NCBI RefSeq assembly: GCF_036248275.1
Contig: NZ_CP109181.1
Span: forward strand, 4,836,001-4,900,000
Direction: 5' to 3'
Source of the DNA: Streptomyces sp. NBC_01716
GTDB lineage: Bacteria > Actinomycetota > Actinomycetes > Streptomycetales > Streptomycetaceae
DNA: 64,000 bases
A program made the position numbers and the translations under genes. Below the pieces are notes generated by a model that saw only the letters and a program-made list of their open reading frames with translations, was not told where the DNA came from and ran no database searches. Shown here piece after piece: positions 17,265-26,134 of the stretch. How positions within the stretch are numbered: position 1 is the stretch's first letter; each line of letters begins with the position of its first letter.

Positions 17265-17708
17265 GGGCCAATCCCTTGTTTGCCCTGACCGCCGCGTCGT
17301 TGCGGTGGACCAGGTACATCGTCGCACCGGCAGGCTCCCGTATACGGCGGTTCTCGGGGGCGGGGAACAGGGATGTCAGATCGTGTACCAAGTCATCCAG
17401 CTCAGGGCTCCGTTGCCCAGTCCTTCACGCGCTCCGAGTGAGCCCTTGGGGAGGATCGGACCGCAGTTTATGAGGGACAGCGACGCACCCGTCGTTGTCC
17501 TGGCCAGCGACGATGCGAGGCTCACCGGCTTCGACGAGTTCCTCGAAACTGCCGCCGACCAGAAGGCATTCCCACTTGACCACAGCCTCTTCGGGATTGA
17601 AGTCCCCAAAGGACAGTGACTCGAATGCCCGCCCCGGTCCGGTCGGGAGGGCCCTAGACCCGCCGACGTGTCGTCCGGCGCGACGAAGAACTTCACGATG
17701 AGACTCAC
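17239..17708 (-). pseudogene. Broken hypothetical gene overlapping the PIN gene
   Basis: GTG at 17708 opens MSLIVKFFVAPDDTSAG, the start of a known small streptomycete hypothetical family. A frameshift near 17660 changes frame to GPGRAFESLSFGDFNPEE and onward (VVKWECLLVGGSFEELVEAG). An in-frame TGA near 17425 precedes a segment SPELDDLVHDLTSLFPAPEN that runs to a stop at 17239. I read it as a pseudogene with at least two lesions. Its tail overlaps the start of the PIN-domain gene. Confidence 0.5.
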
Positions 17709-17736
17709 CCGGGCATCTTGCCCGACAGCTCACAAC

Positions 17737-17758
17737 CATGATCGGCCGGACAAGTCCT
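17737..17758 (+). repeat. Solitary copy of the IS5-family terminal repeat
   Basis: The 22 bases are identical to the right terminal repeat of the IS at 13991-14972, but no transposase lies beside it. It may be the scar of an IS lost by deletion, or the end of a larger composite unit that once ran from 13991 to 17758. Confidence 0.75.
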
Positions 17759-17908
17759 CGGCCGGCCGTGTGCGTGAGCGATGCGTGAGCGGACGATATG
17801 GCACGGGGTTGGACCACGCGTCAGTCTGATCGCGGCTGCACGTCTCTGACCAGGCGAAACAGGATTCGGCGGTACCGCCTAACATCACTCGGGATGATCT
17901 TGCAGGCC

Positions 17909-17950
17909 CTTGTAATGCGTAGGTCGTCGGTTCGAATCCGACAGGGGGCT
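17909..17950 (+). tRNA. 3' fragment of tRNA-Thr(UGU), probable att site (attR)
   Basis: The bases fold as the 3' half of a tRNA: anticodon loop CTTGTAA (anticodon TGT at 17911-17913), 3' anticodon stem TGCGT, variable loop, perfect T-arm GTCGG/TTCGAAT/CCGAC, acceptor strand AGGGGGC and discriminator T. The 5' half is absent; upstream bases (GCAGG) do not pair with the stem. Half-tRNAs of this kind are typical attachment sites left by integrases, so the element lies to the left and the intact tRNA outside the window. Confidence 0.75.
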
Positions 17951-17960
17951 CAACAGGGAA

Positions 17961-17995
17961 CCCCAGGTCACCTTGCCGGTGGCCTGGGGTTTTTT
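17961..17995 (+). terminator. Intrinsic terminator behind the tRNA fragment
   Basis: A 12-bp stem (CCCCAGGTCACC with GGTGGCCTGGGG, one T-G pair) has a five-base loop TTGCC and six Ts. It is a classic rho-independent terminator just downstream of the tRNA 3' end, as in intact tRNA genes. Confidence 0.8.
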
Positions 17996-18044
17996 GAGGT
18001 GCCGGGGGCCGTCGGCCTTCGGGGTGGTGGGTAGCGTCGTGGTC

Positions 18045-18713
18045 GTGAACCTCAACCTCTTCGACGATGTGCCTGATGGTTTGACTCTGCGAGCCCGATC
18101 GTTCGTCCGCGCGCACGGCGTCAAGGCCGATGTCCGGCCGGTGGAGGGGCACAGGCAGTGGTGGCTTGAGCGAGGCGTTCCTGCGGCGGTGATCGACCGG
18201 ATGGCGGCCTACCAGGAGAGATGGGGCGGTCTCGTGCTGCCGCCCGCGCCGCACTACGACGGAGGGCCCAAGTACTTCGATCCGGACTCGCCCGAGTCGG
18301 ATTCCGCGGGGTCGTGGTTCGAGGCCGGGCCGCAGCGGGCCTCGGTTCCCTACTCGTTCATGATCGGTCCGCGTGGTGAGTTCGGAATCCATGGGGATGG
18401 GTGGGTGCCTCTCCACGCGACCGTCGAGGGCTGGGTGGAATCGCTCGCGCTGGCCCACCACGCTTCCATGTGGGCGAAGCAGGTCACCAAACTCGTCGGC
18501 GATGACGTCGACGGGGTCGCGCTGGACGGCTACGAGCCGGTGCGCGAGACAATGGGTCTTGCTGACACGTGGTGGAGAGGCCCTGACTCCCTGGTGGCGT
18601 TCTACAACGGGGAGGCGGAATCCCTCGGCTTCCCTAGAGGCCGAGTCGCGTTGGTCTACTCGGGGCTTGACGAGTGGGGGCTGCGAGGAGGCGTCGAGGC
18701 GGATGGTGGCTGA
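18045..18713 (+). CDS. Hypothetical protein (222 aa)
   Basis: GTG at 18045 is my choice, giving MNLNLFDDVPDGLTLRARSF. The protein is rich in Trp and charged residues with no signal peptide or membrane segment. A run such as MWAKQVTKLVGDDVDGVALDG is conserved-looking but I cannot name a family. It is the first chromosomal gene after the tRNA fragment. It is followed 21 bases later by a phosphotransferase in the same direction. Confidence 0.55.
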   Translation: MNLNLFDDVPDGLTLRARSFVRAHGVKADVRPVEGHRQWWLERGVPAAVIDRMAAYQERWGGLVLPPAPHYDGGPKYFDPDSPESDSAGSWFEAGPQRASVPYSFMIGPRGEFGIHGDGWVPLHATVEGWVESLALAHHASMWAKQVTKLVGDDVDGVALDGYEPVRETMGLADTWWRGPDSLVAFYNGEAESLGFPRGRVALVYSGLDEWGLRGGVEADGG

Positions 18714-18734
18714 GATCGCTGCGGTGTGTGTGTC

Positions 18735-19676
18735 GTGAGTGAGCACGCTGTCCGGCCGTTGACTCTGGCCTGGGTGGGCGAGCACCTGGAGGTCGGTGAG
18801 CGGGTCGTCGGGGTCGAGGCGCTGCGGGGTGGGATCACCGCCGAGATGCGGCGGTTGACCATCGGAGCGCGGGGCGGACGGACCCGTGAGCTGGTGCTGC
18901 GGACCTTCGTCGGCGTGGGGGATGCCGAGGACTCTCTGAAGAGGGAAGCCGGTGCTCTGAGGTTGCTCGTGGGGAGGGGGGTGACGGCTCCTGGGCTGGT
19001 CGCGGTGGACGCGGGCGGGGCGCATTGTGAGTATCCGTCGCTCCTCATGACACATCTCGCGGGGCGGACGGTCCTCGACGACGAGGGGTTGGAGACGCGC
19101 GTCCCTCTGCTGGCCCGTCAGCTCGTGGCGATCCACGCGTTGCGGCCCGCCGAACGGCCCCCGGAGTACGTGGCGTTGACGACCGCCGACACCATCGTGA
19201 CTCCGAAGGGCGCGGACGCGGCGGCATGGGCCGCGGCGATCGACGTGATCCGCAGGCCCGCGCCCTCCTATGAAGGGCGGTTCCTGCACAGGGACTTCCA
19301 TCCCGGCAACGTGCTGTTCGACGTGCCGCCCCCAGGGCGGGCAGGTGTCCGGATCAGCGGAGTTGTCGACTGGGCAGGGGCCTCCTGGGGGCCGGCGGAT
19401 CTCGATGTGGCGCACTGCTCCACCAATCTCGCCCTGCTGCACGGCCCGGGGTGGGGGCCGCGGTTCGCCGAGGCGTACGAGGAGGCCGGCGGGGTCCTGG
19501 CGGCGGGCGCGAGTGAGCGGTTGTACTGGCAGGTGCGGGACGCGCTGGCGTTCTCAGAAGACGTGCGGTTGGTGGCACGGGCATGGCAGGAGACGGGGAG
19601 GGCCGAGCTGACGACGCGGGCCGTGGAGGAGCGACTGGATGCCTACGTCAGCATCCTGATGGACACGTTGGGCTGA
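18735..19676 (+). CDS. Aminoglycoside phosphotransferase-family protein
   Basis: The 313-residue protein uses GTG at 18735 (an upstream GTG at 18726 is also possible). The catalytic loop is HRDFHPGNVLF (about residue 184), followed by ISGVVDWAGASWGPADLDV. This gives the HxDxxxxN and D motifs of the APH/choline-kinase fold. The N-lobe has the expected nucleotide-binding segments. Substrate unknown; family members phosphorylate antibiotics, homoserine, choline and others. There is no resistance context. Confidence 0.75.
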   Translation: MSEHAVRPLTLAWVGEHLEVGERVVGVEALRGGITAEMRRLTIGARGGRTRELVLRTFVGVGDAEDSLKREAGALRLLVGRGVTAPGLVAVDAGGAHCEYPSLLMTHLAGRTVLDDEGLETRVPLLARQLVAIHALRPAERPPEYVALTTADTIVTPKGADAAAWAAAIDVIRRPAPSYEGRFLHRDFHPGNVLFDVPPPGRAGVRISGVVDWAGASWGPADLDVAHCSTNLALLHGPGWGPRFAEAYEEAGGVLAAGASERLYWQVRDALAFSEDVRLVARAWQETGRAELTTRAVEERLDAYVSILMDTLG

Positions 19677-19685
19677 GCCGAAGTG

Positions 19686-21080
19686 TCAGTGGCGGCCCGA
19701 GACGCGGTTCGCCAGGCGGGCCAGGCGGGGGGTTGTGGGGGTGTGGGACGTGGACTCCTGGTGGTCCGCCGTGCGGTAGGCCGCGTAGAGGGTGTGGACT
19801 CCGAGCCAGCGCAGGGGTTCCGGTTCCCATTTGCGGACCTTGTGGTTGACCCAGGGCAGGGTCGTGAGGTCCGTGGGGCCGCCCTGGGCGGAGTCCTGTT
19901 GGATCAGGTCGCGCAGGGTGCGGGCCGCGAGGTTGGTGGTGGCGACGCCCGAGCCTACGTAGCCGCCCGCCCAGCCGAGGCCCGTGGCGCGGTCGAGGGT
20001 GACCGTGGCGCACCAGTCGCGGGGGACGCCGAGGACGCCGGACCAGGCGTGGTCGATGCGGGCGCCCGCCGCGGTGGGGAAGAAGCGGACCAGGATGTCG
20101 CGCAGGGCGGTGATCGTGGCCGGCTGGGTGCGGCCGTCGTTGTCGGTGCGGGAGCCGTAGCGGTAGGGCACGCCCCGGCCGCCGATCGCGATGCGGTCGT
20201 CGGCGGTGCGCTGGGCGTACATGTAGGCGTGCGCCATGTCGCCGAGGGTTTCGCGGCCCTCCCAGCCGATGGTGTCCCAGATCTCGGGGGACAGCGGTTC
20301 GGTGACGATCATCGAGGAGTTCATGGGGAGCCAGGAGCGCTTCTGGCCCTTGAGGTTGGCGGTGAAGCCCTCGGTGCAGCGCAGGATGTAGGGCGCTCGG
20401 ACCGTGCCGTACGGGGTGATCGCGTGTTTGGGCTTGATCTCGGTGACGGGTGTCGACTCGTGGATGGTGACGCCGAGCGCTTCGACGGCCCCGGCGAGGC
20501 CCTTGAGGAGTTTGACGGGGTGGAGCCGGGCGCCGTGCGGGGTCCAGGTGGAGCCGACGGCTCCGGTGACCCGTACGCGCTCCGCCGTCTCGCGGGCGCC
20601 GCGCAGGACGCGATCGGTCTCGCCGAAGGCCGTCTCGGCGGTGTGGAAGTCCTTGAGCCGGGCGAGCTGGGCCGGGGTGTACGCGACTTCGAGCACGCCG
20701 CCCTGGTGGATGTCGGCATCGATGGTCTCTTCGGCGGCGACGCGTACGACTTCGTCCACGGTGGCGTTCATGGCCTGCTGGAGGCGGACGGCGGCGTCGT
20801 GGCCGTGGGTGCGGGCGTAGGTGTCGCGGCCCGCGATGCCGTTGTAGAGCCAGCCTCCGTTGCGGCCGGAGGCACCGTATCCGCAGAACTTGCCTTCAAG
20901 GACGGTGATGTTGAGGAAGGGCGCGGCCTTCTTCAGGTAGTACGCCGTCCACAGGCCGGTGAAGCCGCCGCCGACGACGCACACGTCGGCCGTGGCGTCG
21001 CCGGAGAGGGGTTCGCGGGGCGCCGGTATGCCGTCCTGGGCGTACCAGAAGGAGATGCCGCCGTTGATGGTGCTGCTCAT
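19686..21080 (-). CDS. FAD-dependent amine oxidoreductase (DAO, PuuB/OrdL-like)
   Basis: The 464-residue protein begins with ATG at 21080. The FAD Rossmann motif is DVCVVGGGFTGLWTAYYLKK (residues about 28-47). The middle carries DAO-family features (CGYGASGRNGGWLYNG, and EGFTANLKGQ in the substrate half). A C-terminal GGYVGSGVATTNLAARTL supports FAD binding. The closest known relatives oxidise gamma-glutamyl-putrescine or related amines. The ATG overlaps the stop of the small membrane gene by ATGA. Confidence 0.8.
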   Translation of the reverse strand: MSSTINGGISFWYAQDGIPAPREPLSGDATADVCVVGGGFTGLWTAYYLKKAAPFLNITVLEGKFCGYGASGRNGGWLYNGIAGRDTYARTHGHDAAVRLQQAMNATVDEVVRVAAEETIDADIHQGGVLEVAYTPAQLARLKDFHTAETAFGETDRVLRGARETAERVRVTGAVGSTWTPHGARLHPVKLLKGLAGAVEALGVTIHESTPVTEIKPKHAITPYGTVRAPYILRCTEGFTANLKGQKRSWLPMNSSMIVTEPLSPEIWDTIGWEGRETLGDMAHAYMYAQRTADDRIAIGGRGVPYRYGSRTDNDGRTQPATITALRDILVRFFPTAAGARIDHAWSGVLGVPRDWCATVTLDRATGLGWAGGYVGSGVATTNLAARTLRDLIQQDSAQGGPTDLTTLPWVNHKVRKWEPEPLRWLGVHTLYAAYRTADHQESTSHTPTTPRLARLANRVSGRH

Positions 21081-21538
21081 GGGGGTGTTCGTACACCTCG
21101 CTCCGTGCCTGTGTCCAGGTCCCGGGTACGGGGGAGGCGGCGGGTGAGGGGATAGCAGGCGAGGCCGATGAGGACGGCGGTGAAGCGGCCGATGTCGGTG
21201 AAGTCCGGGCCCGCGATGAGCGGGACGCCGTAGAGGATGACGACGGCTCCTCCGTACGGAGGCCGCCACGGCGGGGCGATCCGGTAGGTGAGGACGGCGA
21301 CGACGCCCGCGAGCGCGTAGCCGCCGCCGACGTCGAGGGTGCCTGCGGCGGCCTCATGGGCGCGGCCCTGCCGGATGGCCCGGTCGAGGGCGGCCTCGCT
21401 GACGAGGGTGGCGCCGAGGTGTGCGGCGACCGCGGTGGTGACGAGGGCCGCGGGCCGGAACATGTGGGCGGCCTTGCGGAGATGGCGGCGCATGGGGTGA
21501 TTCACCCACGGGGGCGGGTTCTTCGCGGGGATCGACAT
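21077..21538 (-). CDS. Small integral membrane protein
   Basis: The 153-residue protein has about four hydrophobic segments (for example PAALVTTAVAAHLGATLV, GYALAGVVAVLTYRIAP, AVVILYGVPLIAG and FTAVLIGLACYPL) and a basic start. It is coupled to the downstream FAD oxidoreductase by an ATGA overlap. I do not recognise the family; a rhomboid-related annotation appears on similar proteins, but the Ser-His pair is not obvious. Confidence 0.6.
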   Translation of the reverse strand: MSIPAKNPPPWVNHPMRRHLRKAAHMFRPAALVTTAVAAHLGATLVSEAALDRAIRQGRAHEAAAGTLDVGGGYALAGVVAVLTYRIAPPWRPPYGGAVVILYGVPLIAGPDFTDIGRFTAVLIGLACYPLTRRLPRTRDLDTGTERGVRTPP

Positions 21539-21573
21539 TCCGGGCGGGGCGTCGCGCCCGTAGGCTCGGTGCG

Positions 21574-22470
21574 GTGGAGATCCCGGCGGAGTTGGTACGG
21601 ACGCAGTCGATGTTTCTGGGTGCGCGGGGGCGTGCGTTCATCGCCGCGCTCCCGGAGCGCGCCGCGGACTTCCTCAAGAGGTGGGAGCTGCGGCGTACGG
21701 GCCCGGCGATGCACGGCATGTGCGCGCTTGTGCTGCCGGTGGAGCGGGCGGACGGTACGCCGGCGGTGCTGAAGTTGCAGAGCCTCGACGCGGAGACGGC
21801 CGGTGAGCCGCTCGCGCTGCGGGCGTGGGACGGCGACGGCGCGGTACGGCTGCTGGAGTACGACGAGGAGTCGGGCACGCTCCTGCTGGAACGGCTGGAC
21901 GCGGCAAGGGACTTGAACGCCGTCGGCGTACGGGACGGGGTCCGGGTCATCGCGGAGCTGCTGGCCCGGCTGACCGCGCGGCCCGCGCCGGCGGGGCTGC
22001 GCGGGTTGGGGGACATCGCGGAGGCGATGCTCGACGAGGCGCCGACAGCGGTGCGTCTGCTCGCCGACAGCGCGGAGCGGCGGCTGCTCCGGGACTGCGC
22101 GGCGGCCGTACGCGAGGTGGCGGGCAAGCCGGGGGACCGGCTGCTGCACTGGGATCTGCACTTCGCGAACGTGCTGGCGCCAACACCCCGTAGGGGTGAG
22201 GACCGTGGGCCCTGGCTGGCGATCGATCCGAAGCCGCTGGGCGGGGATCCGGGGTTCGAGCTGCTGCCGGCGATCGCGAACCGGTTCGACGAGGGCGACA
22301 TCCTTTGGAGGTTCGACCTGATGACGGAGGTCATGGGGCTGGACCGGGAGCGCGCGCGGGCGTGGTCGCTGGGGCGGGTGCTCCAGAACTGTCTGTGGGG
22401 CTTGCGCGAGGGCGAGCGGGCGCTGGCACCGACGTGGGCGGCCATGGGCCGGACTCTGCTGGCGCGGTAG
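21574..22470 (+). CDS. Aminoglycoside phosphotransferase (streptomycin 6-kinase-like)
   Basis: The 298-residue protein resembles the APH(6) family. It has LLLERLDAARDLNAVG in the hinge region, catalytic RLLHWDLHFANVLAP (about residues 187-201), and AIDPKPLGGDPGFELLPA as the metal-binding segment. These are shared by StrA/Sph-type enzymes, including many chromosomal homologues of unknown substrate. No streptomycin cluster surrounds it, so resistance is inferred only from the fold. Confidence 0.75.
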   Translation: MEIPAELVRTQSMFLGARGRAFIAALPERAADFLKRWELRRTGPAMHGMCALVLPVERADGTPAVLKLQSLDAETAGEPLALRAWDGDGAVRLLEYDEESGTLLLERLDAARDLNAVGVRDGVRVIAELLARLTARPAPAGLRGLGDIAEAMLDEAPTAVRLLADSAERRLLRDCAAAVREVAGKPGDRLLHWDLHFANVLAPTPRRGEDRGPWLAIDPKPLGGDPGFELLPAIANRFDEGDILWRFDLMTEVMGLDRERARAWSLGRVLQNCLWGLREGERALAPTWAAMGRTLLAR

Positions 22471-22494
22471 CCGCCGAGAGGGCAGGCTGCGGTC

Positions 22495-23037
22495 ATGATT
22501 CGTACGGCGACGGCCGCTGACGTTCCGGTGATCCACGCGATGATCCGTGAACTGGCGGCATACGAGAAGGCCCCGGACGAGGCGCGGGCGACCGAGGCGC
22601 AGTTGCGGGAGGCGCTGTTCGGGGAGCGGCCCGCCGCGTACGCGCACATCGCGGAAACGGACGGGGGCGCGGTGGCCGGGTTCGCGCTGTGGTTCCTGAA
22701 CTTCTCGACGTGGCGCGGGGTGCACGGCATCTATCTGGAGGACCTGTATGTCCGTCCGGAGCTGCGCGGCGGCGGGCACGGGAAGGCGCTGCTGACGGAG
22801 CTGGCGCGGATCTGCGTGGAGCGCGGGTACGAGCGGCTGGAGTGGTCGGTGCTGGACTGGAACGAGCCGTCGATCGCCTTCTACCGGGCGCTGGGGGCTC
22901 GGCCGCAGGACGGGTGGACGGTGTTCCGGCTGACGGACGGGGAGTTGGCGAAGCTGGGTGCGGCGGGTGCGGCGGGCGCCGCGAGTGCTTCGGGCTCGGG
23001 GAGCGGGGCGGGCTCGGCGGGTGCGCTCGGCGCGTGA
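22495..23037 (+). CDS. GNAT-family N-acetyltransferase
   Basis: The 180-residue protein has the acetyl-CoA motif RPELRGGGHGKALLTEL (motif A), a GI.LEDLYV beta strand before it and WSVLDWNEPSIAFYRALGARP (motif B) after it. This is typical of diamine/spermidine-acetyltransferase-like GNATs. The C-terminal 30 residues are Gly/Ala/Ser-rich and probably disordered. The substrate is unknown. Confidence 0.8.
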   Translation: MIRTATAADVPVIHAMIRELAAYEKAPDEARATEAQLREALFGERPAAYAHIAETDGGAVAGFALWFLNFSTWRGVHGIYLEDLYVRPELRGGGHGKALLTELARICVERGYERLEWSVLDWNEPSIAFYRALGARPQDGWTVFRLTDGELAKLGAAGAAGAASASGSGSGAGSAGALGA

Positions 23038-23124
23038 GGCCGGTGATCGGCGGCTCGATTGTCAGTGGGTGCCTTTACTCTCGGTGACGAGTGCAGATGT
23101 CGCCGATTTTCCAGTGGGGGACCC

Positions 23125-23628
23125 GTGTCCGAGTCGACCGAGACCGTGGAGCAGCAGCCCGATCCCGATCCCGTGATGGCCGAGATCGGGCGCGGTATGG
23201 AGCTGGGGCGGCGGGGGGAACGGGACGCCGCCCGGGGGGTGTTCACCGGCGTCTGGGACCGGCTGGGCGCGGACGGCGATCCGTTCCACATATGCGCGCT
23301 CGCCCACTCGATGGCTGATGTCCAGGACGACCCGCGGGAGGAACTGGTCTGGGATCTACGGGCGTTGGAGGCGGCGGATCTGGTGTCGGACGAGCGGGCT
23401 CGGCGTGCGGGGGTGGTGAGTCCGGTGGCCGCGTTCTACCCGTCGCTGCATCTGAACCTCGGCGATGTGTACCGGCGGCTCGGCGAGTTGGAGCCGGCCC
23501 GGGAGCATCTGGCGCGCGGGCTGGGCGCGGTGGGGGCGCTGGGCGACGACGGGTACGGGCAGTTGATCAGGGGCGGGCTCGACCGGCTGGCCGAGCGGTT
23601 GGAGGCGCCCGGCGCGTCGTCGGACTGA
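23125..23628 (+). CDS. TPR-like helical protein
   Basis: GTG at 23125 follows GGGGGACCC. The 167-residue protein carries TPR-like pairs (IGRGMELGRRGERDAARGVF, and LHLNLGDVYRRLGELEPARE) that suggest a tetratricopeptide fold for protein contacts. It has no membrane segment or signal. Function unknown. Confidence 0.65.
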   Translation: MSESTETVEQQPDPDPVMAEIGRGMELGRRGERDAARGVFTGVWDRLGADGDPFHICALAHSMADVQDDPREELVWDLRALEAADLVSDERARRAGVVSPVAAFYPSLHLNLGDVYRRLGELEPAREHLARGLGAVGALGDDGYGQLIRGGLDRLAERLEAPGASSD

Positions 23629-23670
23629 GCCCGGAAGAGCGCCCGTTCGGGCCGAGCGCGCCCGGCGGGC

Positions 23671-24726
23671 TCAGGCGCCGGTTCCGTTGACCGGCGGCTC
23701 CAGGACCACCTTGCCGATCGTGCCGCGTGTCTCCAGCGCGCGGTGCGCACGGGCCGCTTCGGCGAGCGGGAAGCGCTGTACGGCGGGACGGAGGCGGCCG
23801 GCCGCTGCCTCTTCCAGTGCGCGGATCTCCAGTGCGCGTACGTCGCCGCCCGCCTTCTGGAGCATCACGGGGCCGAGGACGCCCTCGGAGGTGATGCCGC
23901 GCGCCGCCTGCTCCTCCTCCGAGTAGCTCAGCGGCTCCCCGTCGTGCAGGCCCGCGCCCGACCAGCCGAACACGATGTGCTTCCCGCCCTTGCCGAGGAG
24001 GTCGACGGCGGCGCGGGCGGTGTCACCGCCGACCGAGTCGAAGACGACGGTGGCGTGGCGTCCGGCATGGTGTCCGGCGAAGTGTCCGGCGCGGCGTTCC
24101 GCGAGGTGGGTGCGGACCTGCTCGGGCCAGTCGGGCAGCGTGTAGTCGACGGCGAGGTCGGCGCCGTTCTCGGCGACGCGCGCGACCTTGGCGGGGCCGC
24201 CGGCCAGGCCGATGACGGTGGCGCCCGCGTTCTTCGCGTACTGGACGAGGAGCGTGCCGATGCCTCCCGCGGCTGCGGGGACGATCGCGACATCCTCGGG
24301 GCCGAGGGTCGTGAACTGGAGGATGCCCATGGTGGTGCGGCCGGTGCCGATCATGGCGACCGCCTCGGCGGCGTCGAGGTTGCCCGGGATCTCGTGGAGC
24401 CTGGCGGCGTCGGCGACGGCGAGTTCCGCGTAACCGCCGGGGACCATGCCCAGATGGGTGACGACCCGCTTGCCGAGCCAGCCCGGGTCGGTGCCATCGC
24501 CGAGCGCGTCGACCGTGCCCGCCACCTCGCGGCCGGGGATGGTCGGCAGCTCGACGGGCGCGGGGAACGGTCCCGGCATGCCCTCGCGCAGGGCGGTGTC
24601 GAGGAGATGGACCCCGGCCGCGGCGACGGCGATCCGGACCTGGCCGGGGCCGGGGACCGGGTCGTCGGTCCGCTCGTGGAGAAGGTTCTCGGCGGGCCCG
24701 AAGGCGTGGAGGCGGATGGCGTGCAT
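23671..24726 (-). CDS. NADPH:quinone oxidoreductase / zinc-independent alcohol dehydrogenase (MDR family)
   Basis: The 351-residue protein uses ATG at 24726. The N-terminal catalytic part reads MHAIRLHAFGPAENL, then GREVAGTVDALGDGT. The NADPH-binding Rossmann motif is AAAGGIGTLLVQYAKNAGAT (about residues 144-163), followed by a cofactor-binding stretch. No structural-zinc Cys set is visible, which matches the QOR branch of MDR enzymes, typically NADPH-dependent quinone or enone reductases. Substrate unknown. Confidence 0.75.
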   Translation of the reverse strand: MHAIRLHAFGPAENLLHERTDDPVPGPGQVRIAVAAAGVHLLDTALREGMPGPFPAPVELPTIPGREVAGTVDALGDGTDPGWLGKRVVTHLGMVPGGYAELAVADAARLHEIPGNLDAAEAVAMIGTGRTTMGILQFTTLGPEDVAIVPAAAGGIGTLLVQYAKNAGATVIGLAGGPAKVARVAENGADLAVDYTLPDWPEQVRTHLAERRAGHFAGHHAGRHATVVFDSVGGDTARAAVDLLGKGGKHIVFGWSGAGLHDGEPLSYSEEEQAARGITSEGVLGPVMLQKAGGDVRALEIRALEEAAAGRLRPAVQRFPLAEAARAHRALETRGTIGKVVLEPPVNGTGA

Positions 24727-24830
24727 GGCTGGCTCCCTCGTGGTGTCCGGGCGCGGCGCGTGACCGGTGTGCGTGTCCCGGTGCGGTGCCGTGTACGGAA
24801 GCCAGCCTCCGACCTCAAGCGGACTTGAGG

Positions 24831-25997
24831 TCAAGCCGAGCGGCGGAGCCGTACCGACGCGACCCTCCGCATCGCGAGCGAGGCGGCCTCGATCGCGCTG
24901 TTGAACGACACCTCGGACAGCACGCCCGGCGCCGCGACCTGGTCGCCGACGAGAAACACACCGTCGCCCCGGTCGATGCGCGGCCGGTCGCGCCAGGTCG
25001 TGCCCGGCCGGTCGACCGCCCCCGTACGGCCGGCGGCGAGCGACTGGCGCCGCCACACGGCGCGTTCGCGCCAGTCGGGGAAGCCGAGGTCGAGCAGGCC
25101 CTCGGCGCGCGCGATGCCCATGGCCGAGGACTCGTCGGGGCCGACCGGGAACTGGCCCTGGAGCAGTTGTTCACCGGCCGGCGCGAGGGAGGGGTCGGCG
25201 GCGGTGAACCGCTCCAGCCAGCCCGGCGCGTCCAGATCGCAGATGACGAACGGATCGCCCTTGCGCGTGGTCAGCGCGAGATCCAGCAGGGCGGTGCGCC
25301 CGCTCTCCCACCGCAGGCTGTCGTCGCCGAGCAGTTGCCGGGCCGAGTCGAGCGACGTCGCGACGATCACCGGTCCGTCCTCGGGGAGGGTGTCGACGCG
25401 CGCGACCGTCTCGATGCGTACGCCCAGATTCCAGGCCCGGCCGAGCATCCGGTCGATGACCTGGCTCCAGCCGCCGACCGCGACATGGGCCTCCGGCGGG
25501 ATGGTCGCGGCGCGCCGGAGCCGCTCCTGGACGAAAGCGGCGGAGAGCGAGCCCGGGTCGTGGTGGAAGAGCGCGACGGCGGAGTAACGGGCGGCGGCCA
25601 CGGCCGCGTCGTGGCCGTGCCGTTCGGTGGCCCAGGTGTGGAAGTCGACGTCCACGGGCGCCAGTTCGGCCCTCATACGGCTCGCCTTGAGCAGCCCGAA
25701 GGGCGGTGCCTTGCGGAGGGCGCCGTCGCGGCGGAAACGGAAGCGGGCGCCTTCCAGGGCCGGCACGCGCGCCATCGGGCCGAGGAGATCGCGCTGCCGG
25801 AGCCAGGCCCAGTGCGGGCCGCGATGGTAGAAGACGTGCGGGCCCTCGTTGGCGCGGTACGGCCCCTCGGAGGTGCGGGCCCGCCCGCCGAAGGTGTGGT
25901 GCGCCTCGAAGACGGTCACCCTGGCGCCCGACTCGGCCGCCGAGATGGCCGCGGTCAGTCCGGCGAAGCCGCCGCCGACGACGGTGATGTGGTCCAT
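24831..25997 (-). CDS. FAD-dependent protoporphyrinogen/phytoene-type oxidoreductase
   Basis: ATG at 25997 follows a GAAGGG box. The 388-residue protein starts with the NAD(P)/FAD-binding motif HITVVGGGFAGLTAAISAAE, then GGRARTSEGPY, a signature of amine-oxidase-fold flavoproteins such as phytoene desaturases. A late motif DGVFLVGDQVAAPG completes the FAD site. Carotenoid neighbours are absent, so the substrate is unknown. Confidence 0.7.
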   Translation of the reverse strand: MDHITVVGGGFAGLTAAISAAESGARVTVFEAHHTFGGRARTSEGPYRANEGPHVFYHRGPHWAWLRQRDLLGPMARVPALEGARFRFRRDGALRKAPPFGLLKASRMRAELAPVDVDFHTWATERHGHDAAVAAARYSAVALFHHDPGSLSAAFVQERLRRAATIPPEAHVAVGGWSQVIDRMLGRAWNLGVRIETVARVDTLPEDGPVIVATSLDSARQLLGDDSLRWESGRTALLDLALTTRKGDPFVICDLDAPGWLERFTAADPSLAPAGEQLLQGQFPVGPDESSAMGIARAEGLLDLGFPDWRERAVWRRQSLAAGRTGAVDRPGTTWRDRPRIDRGDGVFLVGDQVAAPGVLSEVSFNSAIEAASLAMRRVASVRLRRSA

Positions 25998-26134
25998 GGC
26001 TGATGCCCTTCGCTCGTTCACGGTCTCCATGTGTGCAGAGGTCTCCCAGTAAGTGACGGAACCGAGGGCCTGTTTGTGACACCGCGGAGGCCCTGTTCGG
26101 GGGCGTTGTCAGTGGTGTACGTCACGATGGGGTC

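Noticed and set aside
17885-18124. A minus-strand frame ending SDSNRRPTHYKGLQDHPE
   Set aside because: This motif is a known artefact of translating tRNA sequence and its terminator.
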